A stretch of DNA of 64,000 bases, from NCBI GenBank assembly GCA_033026295.1, contig CM065184.1, positions 12,155,501-12,219,500 of the forward strand. Direction: 5' to 3'. A model generated the notes under the pieces. It ran no database searches, had not been told where the DNA came from, and saw only the letters and a list, made by a program, of their open reading frames with translations. The stretch comes from Channa striata (taxonomy: Eukaryota > Chordata > Actinopteri > Anabantiformes > Channidae). Made by a program: the position numbers and the translations under genes. Below, piece by piece: positions 8,605 to 22,500 of the stretch; positions within the stretch are counted from its first letter, which is position 1, and every line of letters begins with the position of its first letter.

Positions 8605-9541
8605 GGGGCTAATATCTTGCCATAACAAAGTAATCTGGGTGTAATATTTTTGTAATAATTATGTAAGAGCTGATAAAGCTAACTAATATGTAATAACTAA
8701 GTAATAATCAGGTTACAGCTTGGTATAAACAAATGGCATATTTAGATCATAAAAAGCTAAAAACACAGGTAATAATATGGAAACACCAAGAGTAAGTAAT
8801 TACCTGGTAGTTTCAGTGTAATAACGATGAACGATAACGATGGCAGCTGCAAAATGCACATATCCCTCCTTTGCTTGTTGCCATGGTAATATCTGTAGTG
8901 GTAAAGATTAATGACAAGGCAGCTCTCAAGAATTCATCTAAACCATAGCTGTTATATAGGTTAAAAATATTGTTCCCTTTATGTATTAAATCCTTGATTG
9001 ATTTAAGTTGATAGCAAGTTAAAATGGTCATTTTTCTTATAAGTGCTCGTCTTTAAAAACATCTGACCGCAGCATCAGGTCAGTTTACAATGACTGTAAT
9101 TAAGATTTTCTCCTACAACGTTGCTTTGCTCCCTCCACAGTCAATTATATAGAGAGAGACTTTGTGAGCTATGCAGCAACCGTGGCTTGAGAAGGCTGTT
9201 TCCTGTGAGCCGTCATGGCGGTCACCTTAATTAAAACAAATTAAAACCCTAAAATTAGGTAAAAACAGGGAGTTATGCATTGTACAGATATCATTCATAA
9301 CTGTTACACAAAATTCACTAGATGTGTTTCCACACAATTACAGTGTCTCTTGGTGTTTAGTTTCCATATTTCTACCCATTTTATTTTAGCCCTCTATTAC
9401 TTAGCTATATCTATAATTCTCCTATTACCTGGTTATTACTTAGTGCTTAGCCATTAGTTTACTGTTTACCATAACATTATTATATATAAAATAATATAAT
9501 TTTATTAACATAACCTTTGTTTTTATCAAGATATTAGCCCC
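8605..9541. mobile_element. Inverted-repeat (MITE/foldback-like) element, 0.94 kb
   Basis: A perfect 15-base inverted pair frames it: GGGGCTAATATCTTG at 8605-8619 and its complement at 9527-9541. A second inner pair is AAACACCAAG at 8781-8790 against its complement at 9349-9358. Between these the arms share degraded TAATAAC/GGTAATA-rich sequence in opposite orientation, so the arms are about 200-300 bp. There is no transposase. This looks like a decayed non-autonomous DNA element; similarity may extend some 30 bases beyond both ends. Confidence 0.6.
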
Positions 9542-10372
9542 AAATTTTAGATGCAAATCATTATTTATGCAAACCACTATTTTAAACATTCAGGGGAATG
9601 TTTGTTTAGGACCACAGCATTCAAATCTAATTCATTGCTCAAGTATCTGCTTAAGCTTTTCAGATACACATGTAACATCTCCTTCATTTACATCACAGTA
9701 CTTGCACATTCCTTTTAACTGACTGTTTTACGATCAGAACATTGATCTGTTTTTGACAACATTAAGACACTGTGCACGTTAAGACAACACAGCTATAACA
9801 ACGTTTGCAGACTCATCGGCACGTCTCCCACTGGCTTTGCCATACATGCAGCAAAACACGATCTCAGAATTGGCTTCATTACCAGCAAATATGAAATGTT
9901 TGAAATGAGCCTCTAGTGATTATGGGTAAAAATATTAACAAGCTATTTAAGTGCAAAACATTCAGCGGGGCACTGTATTTACTTCACACTGTAAAAAAAC
10001 ACAGGGAAGGACCTAAATGCAGAAGAAAACCCATGAGGCACTAGAGAGCATTCATACTGTAGCAGGCTGGGCTTACAATCATCTAATAAGTATGACTGGC
10101 CTTGAGCTACCAACTTCAGACTTTTAAAATTTCAACATGCCCTAAAAAGTGCATATCATCCATTAACATTTTCCAACAAGCTGAGAAAAATGGATTAGGT
10201 TAGGGAATGGCAGGTCATGCTCACTAATGATGGAATAAAAGCAGTGAGGACATTTTCATGTTTCACAGGACACAGAAATAATGTCACTCCACCAGTAAGA
10301 GTCTGTGAGCACAGCAAGTTTTATAGGAGTTTGACTTTTAGCATGGACAGACAGACTGAATCAGATGCGAGG
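9542..10372 (-). other. Probable proximal slk 3' UTR, no gene seen
   Basis: Lies directly downstream (minus strand) of the slk stop codon. No coding frame or repeat stands out. Assigned as likely 3' UTR only by position; the poly-A site is not identifiable. Confidence 0.45.
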
Positions 10373-10519
10373 CTATAAACCCGAGTTGTGCAGGTTTGGG
10401 ATGGGGTAAAATTTGGATACTCGACTCTGGGTGGTGGGGTTAAGGCATTCGGATTCACCGCTCATCTTGAAGAAGACCTCTTGCTCCTGGAGCTTCCGTG
10501 TGAACTCGTCCTCTAACGC
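10373..10519 (-). CDS. slk: slk terminal coding exon with stop
   Basis: 147 nt including TAG at 10373-10375. It encodes ALEDEFTRKLQEQEVFFKM, then SGESECLNPTTQSRVSKFY and PIPNLHNSGL. This tail is the SLK-specific C-terminus and differs from the stk10 tail. Confidence 0.93.
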   Translation of the reverse strand, partial: ALEDEFTRKLQEQEVFFKMSGESECLNPTTQSRVSKFYPIPNLHNSGL

Positions 10520-13500
10520 CTGTGAAGGGCAGCATAAACGAACAACTAAGTCAATGGCTTAGAAGATTATTATATTTAGATATGTTTATATTATAAAGGA
10601 GAAGCTTGATAGTAATAATGTGACACAAAAAAAATATTTTTAAGTCAAATATTAAATTAATTGTCAATATACCTTCTTCCTGGGTCTCAGCTTTTCTCTC
10701 CACTCCTTCATCTCTTGGGTGTGTTCCTCATCTAGCTCCTTCAGCTTTTGAGTCTCATGTTCAATCAGAAGATGGCATTTCTCATTCTGAAAGAAATGTG
10801 GGTGAAAAATAGATTAATATGCTGGTTTTATGAATAACAACTCTTGTACTGAATTTATTAGCTCTACAAAAAGTCCCTTTGCTTTTATTTATCGTTTCTC
10901 AATTTTTAAACTCCATGATTTGATTAAAATCAAGCGCTTCCTACTGTATGAGGAAGGCAGTTAGTTCCTGTTAGCTAGACTAAAAACAATAACACAGTGA
11001 ATACAGAAAATGGTAAACTGACCTGTTTTAATTTATAATAACATATTGATTGAAACATGTTGGCGCTCCATAAAATGATTGCCTAAACATTTAGGCATAT
11101 ACACCATGTTGCTATGGATCCTGTTATGGCCCTACCTGTAGCTGCTGCAGCTCCCTGATGTTTGAGTCACACTGCAGCTGCAGATCCCTCATTTGATTCT
11201 CATGTTTCTGGTGCTGATGGAGACGTTCATTCTTCTGTCTCTTTTCTTCCTGTGAAGCAAACTGGACCACACAGACAAAATACAACTAAAAACCGTGACA
11301 GACACTGCTTTTACCTAGACAAAAATTACACTGAAACAACATTTTAACCATGATAGTGAAGTTGTTGATCAGACAGGTTTGTGCTGGTGGAGCCTGTAGA
11401 AGTCGTGATGGTTTGCCAGTGTGAAACCAGCCTTCTTGGACTGTTCTCCATAAGAAAAGGCTTTTTGAGAAAGCTGATTAGAGGCCTGGTTACACATATA
11501 CATAGCATAGAAATAACTATTTCTATGGAAGAAATATTCCTAAATCCATACTGGGGTAGAAATCCCCCACCCCCAGTATGGGAAACAGCTTTCCCACTTA
11601 CAGGTAAGAAATCCTGTTACCTATACCAACTATAACCTGGTTATGTACATGGAAATTCTGTGTCTGTACCTGCTTTATCCGTTCTCTCTCCTGCTCTGCA
11701 GTGACAACTGCATTTGCAGTGATGCGAATGCTCTTTTTGAACATGGCCATACGGGTTTTGGCCTCGCTGCGCTGAATCTTGGGCAGTCGAACCCTCTCTT
11801 GAGTCTGTTTGTTCTTCAGCTCCTCAATCAGCCGCTGGTTGTAGCGCTGCATTTGCTCCATCTCCTATAAAACACATACAAACCAGCCGTTTTGAGTTGA
11901 GCAGAGTTGTTTAAACAGGACAATAAATGAAAATAAATTTCTCTATGCCCTCACCTTTTCATGCCTTTTCAGCAGCTGGTGTCTCTGCAGGAAGTACTGG
12001 TCTTTTAGCTGCTGCTTTAACTGCTGGTGCTTCTCCTGCAGGTGGCGCTCCTCCAACTCCCACATGGCTGCCTCTCGAGCTACAAAACACATATGTGTAC
12101 ATGTAAAATTCCCTTAAGCCACAAAAGCCTGAGTTAGTAAAATTGTACATGCATGGCAGATGGTGATGAACACAGTGATGTATACAAAACAATAAGCAAG
12201 TTGGGCAAGCTGTAACATGTCCTCTCAAACAGCAGGTCTCCATGGTTTGCATATTCAAAAGTCGACACAACTATTGTATGTTTTAGAAAGTGGAAAACAG
12301 AAATGTAAAGATGTGACTTTGGGTAAACAGGCACAAAGTCATTTCCCTATTTTCTACCTCTCATCAGCTGCTGCTTGTGATTGAGGCAGTCTCTCTCAAT
12401 AGTGGCAATCTCCAATTTATGCTGCTGGATGATTTTCTTTAGAGCTCCATCTAGATCTTGCTGCTGCTTCTGTAGGAACTCCTGCTCCTGAGAAGTCAGA
12501 CAATAAGAATAATGAGAAATAACCAGCGGAAGCTTGGATCATACAGAGGGACAGTAAAGAGGTGAGAGAAGGGAGAGAGAGAGAGAGAAAAAAACACAGT
12601 ACATTATCAAAGTACAAATGCATCTTAAGCATCAAATCTGCCTAAAATTAAATATATGATCTAGTCAATTCCTCCACTTCAAGTTCAGTAAAACACACAG
12701 CACTTAGATATCACATTAAACGGAATCAGTAAAGGCGACACTCAGATCATGGATGACAATGATCCACAATGAAGGTGAAGAGAGAAAGAGAAAAGTCAAC
12801 AGGTCAAGACAGATTAGGTCAGTTCTATGTATGAAACATCAACACTGAAATTCACATTGTCCAGAGTCCAGCCCACATAAAGCCTGACTTGTTCCATAGT
12901 GAACCAGAATAATCTACTAATTTAATTTTCTTTTCTGTCTTTATACATAATTAAAACACTCTAATCATCCTCTTCTATTTCTAAAATTGAGCTTGTGGCA
13001 AATTACAGTTCATTATATACTGCTAATACTCACCTATGCTTTGGCATAATTGAATATTCATTTATCAGTAGGGAAACTAGGTAACATAATTATATTGCTG
13101 AATCAAAAATGTTATACCCTAACAATACTATGCAAAATACAAGGGACTTTTACATCCACCATGTAAGGCTGTCGGTACATATTCAGACCTTGGCTGACAG
13201 AGACGAATATGGATGTAGACACAAGGGATCAACGAAGAACACAACCTTTGGGACAGAGTGCTACGCATGTTTGCTGCCAGACTCAATCTAGTCTGATACA
13301 AATATGAACACCAGATAAAATGCACAGACTTGGTGTAGAACATTTGTGAATTGGTGAAGGAAAATATTGAGCAGGAGAGGAGGAGAAACCCACTGCACAA
13401 ACACAGTGATGACAACACTCATGAAAAATAAATAAATAAATAATAAAATGAAATAACATAACACCGCCCATGCTTACATGTGTCATTCTCAAAGCAAATT

Positions 13501-16500
13501 GAACCATCAGAACCTATTTTGTCACTTAGCTTTGCACACATCTAAGTATGGGCCAGAAACGAAGAAAAACGGGGGTGGGGACTTACATCCTGCATCTGAG
13601 CGTTGAAGAGTGCGCATGAGGACAACTGAAAAGACTGTATCATAACCTGGGCCACTGCCTGCGGAGGAGAGCACACAGCGCACTCGTCCTGATCAAGGAC
13701 AGGCAACACACGGCAGACTGAGGATCTCATACACGGACACAGGAGCACACACACACACACGCACACACACACTGAATCTTCCTAAGTGTGAGAGGGCTCT
13801 TTCTGAAGGCGCATACAGCAAGTCATTATAATTGTTAGGAGGAAGTCAGTTAATTAGTTACTAATGCTTTTCTTGTTCTTTTCATGCTTGTAAGTGGCTC
13901 ATTCCAGCACCTGAGTTTAATCCAGCTTACTAAAGGACAGTTTCATGACTTTCCATGATAGGCTGATGGAGTGTTAATGATCTAACATTGACCTTTCAGA
14001 CAAAATAAGGTGTTTCTTCACATGGGTCATGACTAACCCCTAAAAGATGCACACTAAGTTTGTTCAAGTCTTTCGTGGCAGATAGGGAAACAAAAAATGT
14101 GTCTGCAATCGCTCCATTGTTCATTAGTTCACTGTAACTTGCGTAATAGTCAAACGTGGGTGGCAAGGAGTAAATTGAGAGGGGACACAACTATAACTTT
14201 GCACAACTTAAGAGCAAAGGGAAACTGTGGGATGTTAAACAGCTGCATACTTACTATGGAGAGCAGCTTTTTTTCTCCATTGCAGGCACTTTGAGTATAG
14301 GATCATCATAGTAAAGGCCATTTTGCTAGGGTGGCAGGCAATTAACATTTGTTATTAATAATATTCTGACAGAAAATGGAACAAGGCATTTGGTCTATAA
14401 GTTGTCAGAGATGTCCACCACAGTTTGTCAATGTTTTTTATTTGGCCATCTGTCACAGAACTTAAGATCTTTCCTTGATTATCATGGATGAATAAGAAAA
14501 CAGCAAGACTGGTTTTTAAAATTAAGACTGGTTTGTCCCGTTTGACACTGGTTTATTTTTAAGAAAGACAAGTCAGTGTCTTTATGTTATGGTGGAAGCT
14601 AATATTACAGATTTCTTTATTTGAATTGTCAGATCACTTACCATTTAAAAATTCAGTCACTTAAATTAAACCCAGAAATACAGCACACTACGAAGCAAAC
14701 ATGGAGCGATTACACACACAACAACCATTTATGTTTGTGTGCATGTGAATACTTTACAAGAATGTATCAGGTCATAGGGAGACAGGAGAAAGGTAGAGAA
14801 AAAGTAAGTTCTTACGCTTTCACAGAGTAAGAGACAGAAGGTGATGGTTTACCTCTGCAGTCTTAAGGAGCGTTAGGTCCTCCTTTAAGCGTTTCATGAG
14901 CTCTTTTCTCACATGTTTGGGTGACTGTCCAACTTCCTGTTTGGCCTACATTGTATGCGTAGAGATTGGTTGATGCTTTATATGCTGAAACTCTAACAAA
15001 GCCGGCCAACAACACTAGAGAACATGCATGGCCCGGTTTGAGAGGAGAGATACTGCATTCAGCCACCAACCGATTTAAAGTCACCATGCTCAGTTCCCAT
15101 AGCCTGTGTCTGATGTTCCTTTGAACAACCCAGTCTTTTGATCAGTTAATTTTCAGAGCATGTCAGAACATCATTCTGAACTGCAGAAGTTAGAGTCAAG
15201 TCAAACGTTTTGGTTTGATGGGTACACAGCAGAAGATGTTAGTCTCCAAAACAGCTTAATTGGTATTACTTAGCATTCAATTTTGTCCCACAGCCATCAA
15301 GATGATTATTTTGCCACTTGAAATTAGAAAAGCAGAGTAACTGAGCTGGAATCATAAGCTATGAACATTCCTGAATTTTGGAGTGCTTAAGAACTTCTAA
15401 CCCACATTTCTTGTGGGTTACATTTAAAATGAATATCTGTTAAACATAACATTATAAATAATTATCCATCATCACTGAAAACAACAATTATTATATCTTA
15501 TTAATAACTATTCTATGAAATTTGGTTGGTACAAAGACCTGGGGCAAACCCTAACATTTGAGAAACTGAAACAACGAACATTGTTGCTTAAAATGATAAT
15601 AAACAGTAGAAAATAAAGAAATGCTGTTCTCTTTTCTGATCGACTTGTTAATTACTAACTATTCCACATCAGTTACTCTGATTTAAGGATTTTATTAGCC
15701 CTTCAAAATTATCCCAAGACCACTACCCAAATCAGGAACGGTTTGGCCAAAAGCCACCTCACACACTCAAGCAAGAGACATGATTAATAAAATACAAAGT
15801 GACAATACATCTTTATACAAAAACACCACTAGAAAATGCGTAAATATAACAAAACTATACATTTTATCAGTAGACAAGAGCTTGTATTTAAGCAGCGAAA
15901 CAACAACACTCTGCAGTTTACAGCTATAAGGATGAAACAACCACTGTAAGCCAACCTGTAATGGCATATTTCTTTACACTGAAAATATATAAGGGGCCTA
16001 GACAGAAAATAGCTAGCAGCACAACCATCACCAAGGAATCATAATGCACGATGGATGCCAATCAGCCCTACTGCCAAAAAGCTGCATAGAGTGAAGCACA
16101 AACAGTAAAAACAACTGTAGGCACAAGTAAAACATTAGAAGCATTTAAGGTCAACAGGCAGAGAAAGAGTCAGGAACAGCTAACGGAGACAGTACATATA
16201 CATGATCAGCTTTTATACTTAGCCTGTGATTGAACTATTAAAATGTCCTTTTAAAAAAAAAATCTGTAGCATAGTATTGCTTCAGGGGTGATTAATAATG
16301 AATACAACATGGAGCTAGCAACATCCAGCAGAAAGATAGCATTGTCGCTGTCCTTTGCACACGTTTATGTAGAACTAAGCAGAACAGCAGAAAACACACC
16401 ACTCCCTTAGGGTTAATATACCTCAGCCAAGTATGCCACTGGCTAGGCACCGAAAAACATGCACCATTAAACAGCCTGCGACTATAACATGCAAATGCTT

Positions 16501-19500
16501 ACAACGAGAAGCTCCCCCAGTATAAAGTTAATGAAAGGCACCAGTTCCATGCGAAAACAGTCATGCAACACCTTACCTCTTTCTTTCTGTTCTTCAGCAT
16601 GTTTTGGAACTTCGAAAGCTCCTTGTCCTGATCTGCTTTGATGCGTTTGGCTTCATCTCTGAGCCGACTGGTATGATCCTGCTCCAGACGCTCAATAGTT
16701 TGCTTCTGCTTCTTTTCAAGATTCTCCACTTCTTGGTCATATTGACGCTTTTTACCCTGCGTGGGCAGCACCAACAAATACTGGCATTAGCCTGACGAAG
16801 AGTGTTTACTGCTATGATCCAATATCATTGTATTATTAAAATAAATATATGGATATACAGTTTTGCCTTTGTTGCTTCGCAAGAAGGGGGGGAATTAACT
16901 GTAACAGGCCTCTATGTATGTCATTTCACCCTGACTGCAGTATAAGAAACTTTTCAAATGTGACTAAAATAAACCAGTGTCTGGCTACTTGTTTCATACA
17001 AGTCCTTTGTCAGTTTTAGATCAACTTTGTGATGTAGCAATGCGTTTCCTAGGAGTCGGCCTAATAAAAAACGTCTCACCACTGCAGTATGAAAAAAAAC
17101 TGACTCACAGCAGTTTCCTGTTCAAAGCGCCGGTAGATCTGCTCTCTCTGCTGCTGCAGCTTGTTGCTGAGCTGCTGCTGAGCTCTTTGCTCTTCTTTTT
17201 GCAGGAGGCGTAGCTCTCTCAACTCCTGCCGCCTGAGGAAACCACACCAACCCGAATAGTCAGGGTGGCACCATATTTACTTGTGTTGAATTCAGCAGCT
17301 TGTTGTTCCAGCCAAAACATTTCTTTGTCATTTTTACTAGATAAGATGTTTTTTTAAACAAGAAAAATAAAACTTTTTCATTGTCTTATTGATAATTAAT
17401 TAAACACTATTCTGCTAGGATGACTCTGCTCTCTGCATTTTCTAATCAGTAACTGCTAAACTGAAGCATATTGTCAAAAGGTCATAAACCCCCGCAAACA
17501 ATTACAGTGCACTTGTTTAAACAGTCAAGGCAGCATGTCTTTGGTCTTATGTCTTTAAAAGGCAGCATGAGATGACAGTAACACAAGAGATAACCCATCT
17601 GGCATTTGTAAGAAGCTTGTGGAGTTGTGAAATGAAGGAGAACTATTTAAGGCAAGCATGTTAAATAGGTTGTGTCCCATATTTAGATCAACCAAGTATG
17701 GCAAGTAGATTGGATACAGGCATACCTTAGGAACCTCATCTCCTCACTCTTGGTGTCATTATCTGTCACTATCTTTGATGTTGTCACACTGACTTCCACA
17801 CCATCCACCATGAACTTCCGTGTCTTCTTCAGTGTTTTCTTCTGACGTTTTGACTCCTACAAATAAAACTGGTTGTTCTGGGAGCACAAATGACAAAAAA
17901 AATGTGTTGATAATTTAAATGTACGCTAGGTGTGGATTGTATTACCTGCATTGACAAAGACCCCCCTTCTTTGCTTTTGGATAAAAAGCTTGAGATGGAC
18001 AGATTTAGGTCAAGGCTGTTGCTATCGGCAGCAGAGCTGCTTCCAGAGTCCGATTCTACATCAGGTTTCATCACGGCAGGACTCCCTTGCTCAGTCTTGT
18101 TTTCTGAATCAGTTTCACTCTCTGGGACAGAGACAGCATCTTGGGCGCTCTCATCTGGATGAGGAGCTTTCTTTTCGTCTTCCTTCACAGGCACATCCTC
18201 AGATGTGACATCTTCAGATGTGACCACTAGTTCTGAAACCTCAGAGGTCTCAGTGACTTCATCACTGACCCCATTTGTGCATTCTACTGGCGACTGTTCC
18301 TCCAGTACAACCTCCTTTTCAGACTGACTGTCTTGTTCAGGCTGCCCTGACTCCTCTTGATACTCAACATGAGGCTTCTCCTCTGGTTTACATTCTATGG
18401 TGTTCTTCTCCAACACAACCTCAGTTGAAGACTTATCCACAGTTGATTCTGGGTCTCCATTTATGTTTGTGTCTGTTACCTTTGATTCTATATTTAATGT
18501 GTCACTATTTACATCTGTTATATTAGGTGTGTCTTCTGTTATGTCTGTTGTCACTTTGTGCTGAGGACTCTCCTCCTCTGGTTGTTTGCTTTCTGCTTCA
18601 GTTTGTGTCATTTCTTCTAGTACAGATGTAGTTTCTTCTGGTTTGTCTTCATTCTTGGGATTCTGCTCCATCATCCTCTTTTTCTTTCTCTTCCTCTAAC
18701 TGTGGGGATTCTCTTTCATCTTCTATTACTTGATCAGATTCAGTCTCTGTTTTCTCTCCTTGTGTCTCAATTTGTTCCTCTTGAATTTCTTGACCATGTG
18801 CAACAGGTTCTTTGGCATCTACTGTACCTAGAGATCCTTCTGGCTGTGATAGTGCCGGTCCAGCAGAAATCTCTTCAGCGTGAGTATCATCTGGTTTATG
18901 TTCTGCACCATCATGGGCGACAAGGTCCTTAGTGGGTTCTATTAGCCCAGTGGCCAGATCTTCATTGCTAACATCAGAAACCTCATTGAGTTTCTCCTCC
19001 TCAGTCTTGTCTATCTCACTTGTTCCCAGTCCTTCATCTGAGAGCTTATCACTAGTATGATCCTCAACAGGTTCAGCTTCTGCCTTTTCTGTAACAGATT
19101 CCAACATGGAAGAAGTTGGTGGTAATTTGTCATCCTCTGAACTGGCCAAACTGGCATCTGAGGGTGCTCGCTTATGCCCAGGTGCAGCCTGAGTAAACAG
19201 AAAAGATAAAAATCGTGTAATGCCATAAGTCAGATGAAGAAGATCACAGTGCAGTTTCTACAACAACTATTATTGTTCCTATGTCATTAAAAATGTGGTT
19301 TTATTGGTACATACATTAATAAAACTACATACCAAAGGTGTGTCAGGCTCATCTTCATCCTCTTCTTCTTTGCTATCCTCAATCTCCTCTGTAACTTCAG
19401 CTTTGGCCTCAGCTATGAGCTCTCTGAGAGGTCTGCTATCAGTTACACTGGTGACAAAAGGATGCTACATAGTTGAAAAAGGACACAAGACAACATCAAA

Positions 19501-22500
19501 ATGAATTAGAAATCTTTATCTGTGATAGCCTGTCAGGCTGAATCATTATTACAAAAACAGCAAAACAGAAAATAAAACCCTTTGAAATGCAACACATTCA
19601 GAGTTACAATTTAAATGTACACTCTTTGGACTGCACAATGAAATACAGTAAGGTGGGGGGTGGATAAGGTCAGCTCACCTGTAGAAGCTGTACTGAGCTC
19701 CACCTATTGTCCACATTCTTATCAAGTGCCTTCCGCAGAAAGTCGCTGAATTCGGGTGACCTTTTAGAAAGGAAAAAACAATCCCAATTGCTTACTCCCC
19801 CCTCCAGCAATTAAATTCACTATTAGGAATTCATTACACGTAAACCGTCAACATATCCTTAGATCCAAATTGGAAACATTCCAGTGCCACCTTTCCTTTT
19901 ATCACTACTGCAACATCTTACCAGCGAGAGGAATGCATGAGTGTGGGCGGCTCGGACTTTGCTATTTTCAGCAGCACTCTCATGGGATTCATCTCGTGGT
20001 TGGGTGGCTCAATCTGTGCCAGCTCTATCAGGGTAACTCCTAGGGACCAGATGTCAGCCTTGTAGTCATACGGACGGTCCTTGGACGTTTCGCACATGAC
20101 CACCTCTGGAGCCATCCTGCAAAATGAGACATTGGTGAGTTTGTAATTAGAACTAAGGAACATTTTAACTTAAAGTGAATGTGTGCATAAACATGTTTTG
20201 CTTGATTTGAAGAATGGAAATAAATAGGTAAGTAATAAAATAAAACATTTATGTTTGTACATTTCTGTCTGAAATTTGAAAAATAAGATGCAAATTCAAA
20301 TGTCAACCAACACTCAAGTGCATTTGCTGAAGATTACTATTTTGGCATTCCACACTATTGAGAAGGCTTTGTGACAAAGCCAAGAACATTTTTCACACTC
20401 TGTAGGACACACCAAGACAAAGTTGTTGAATAGAAAAGGGGTGATCGCTCTTACACAGGGTAGGCTGCTTGACTCACCAATACGGAGTGCCGATGAAAGA
20501 ATCTCTTCTCTGTAAAGTCTTGGTATTTTTAGCAGACACCCCAAAATCAGCTGAAATAAGAAATTAAGTATGACTCAGTGAATCAGACTGAACTGTGTAA
20601 TGACACTGTATGTGTTTAACAGTAAACGCAGAATAGAAGTTAAATAACATTTAAAAAAATAATTTACTAAAACAACTAATTTATGGCAGGATTGTTCCTT
20701 AACTAACGCACTTTAATATTTTTAAAACAAACCTTGAAAGAGGAAAGAAGTCTCCCTTTAATAACGCTTTTACATTCCATTAACGCTCCCAGCAGTTCTG
20801 TTACCTGTGCTTCTATTTCTCTTTTTCACGTCTCACTTACAGTATATACACATTAGAGGGAAAAAGAGATCTATCATTAAGTCCCTGGTGACTGCTCAAT
20901 AATTACCATTTGCCAGGCTCTGCTGTGACCCTCTGCCTACAGAATGAATCATGGATGCTACAGCAACAACATGAATACTTTACTTCTGGAATATTATGTA
21001 ATCAACAAGTGGTGTATAAAACAGCAGAGCTTTTCCTCTGACGCTACAGAAAATGTGTCACTTTGTTTTGTAACGTTTTTGAACACCACCAGAATGACTC
21101 ATTCTAGTTTTTAATCATTTGAAACACAGGGTTGTGCACTTGCTGTCACTATCCCCGAAGTCACGTAACTCAACTGGTTAAAAGCACTGATTGCAAAGGG
21201 ATCCACAACTGACTTAATTAGCTGTTAGACCTATTAAGTGTTGGCCCTGCTGAAAGGTTGAGAGTGGACAGCAAGGACATACATCTAAGAGAGATAAATC
21301 AACAATATATCATCCACTGTTTGGCATAGGTAAATCATATCTCTTGAAGTTTGTTAAACTGAAATAAGTGTTATCTTTCCTTGCTGAAGAATCCTTCACA
21401 ATTACTGAATGAGTACAATGGGAAAAGTAAAAGCAAAAGAACATTTTACCTAGTTTCACATCTCCATCCAAGGAGAGAAGAATGTTTCCAGCTTTCAGGT
21501 CTCTGTGGATAATCTTGTTCTCATGGAGATAGGACAAGGCCTCCAAAGTTTGCTTACACACCACACGGATCTGGGGCTCTGTCAGGGGCCTCTCCAGTTC
21601 TGTGGATGAATATACACACGGAGGATTTAAACCTTTAAATTTTTTTCAAGATCATATGTTGTTACTGTTAATTTTGTCATACAGTTGTTGCAAACACAGA
21701 CTGGTTGTATTAGTATTAAATGTGATCTGATGGTTTCCAGTAGCAACAGAAGGATAAAACTCCACCCTTACACCAGCTAGCACATATGACTGAACAAATC
21801 TGGGGGAAGAACTTAGTTTTAGGTGAGTCAGACCATGGAGCAGAATGCAAACAGTGGAGCAAATTAAATGAAGTGGTATCGTTCTTTGTCTTCCTAATTA
21901 ACATTAAGGTAAAAGCAGTGAAGTGTTTCTTTAAGCTTCAAAATAATGAGAAAAACTTTAGGCATAAGAAATGGACTACCCACTCCCTGAAATCAGAGCT
22001 ACAATAATTGCACAGTTGGAATGGTCTCACCAACTGGGGAGATGGAAAAAACAAATCCCACAAGGAGGCTTCTGGATGGAATAAAAAGAACTGGCACTCT
22101 AGGACGGAGAAAGAAAAAGCTCCAGAATGGTATAGCATTTTTCTGTTTCCTTCAGTGATTGAGGGACTTACCCAACATGATGGCATCGACTGCACCACCC
22201 GCACAGAACTCAATTAGAATCTGCAATAGTAAAACAAAACAACGTAAAACAATGTGTAGTGTGAACTGTAATGCAATAAGTCTTTAACTTAAATACTCTT
22301 ATAGAAAATAATTTGCTTAAAGGGAGAAGAGTAGGTGAAAAACGTCCTTTATGGGAGAGAAATCAGCACCCCATTCTCCATTAGTGATTACACTGTAAAA
22401 ACAATTCAAGAAGATAATAAATCAGTCACTTATTTATCATTTCAGCACAATCTTTGTGTTTCAGTCCTTCCTAAATCTAAATGTCGGTAGAAGTTTTGAG

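Noticed and set aside
18702..18932. Open frame on the plus strand opposite the slk acidic exon
   Set aside because: It is the complement of a Glu/Asp/Ser/Thr-rich coding exon, which naturally lacks stops on the other strand. No family resemblance.
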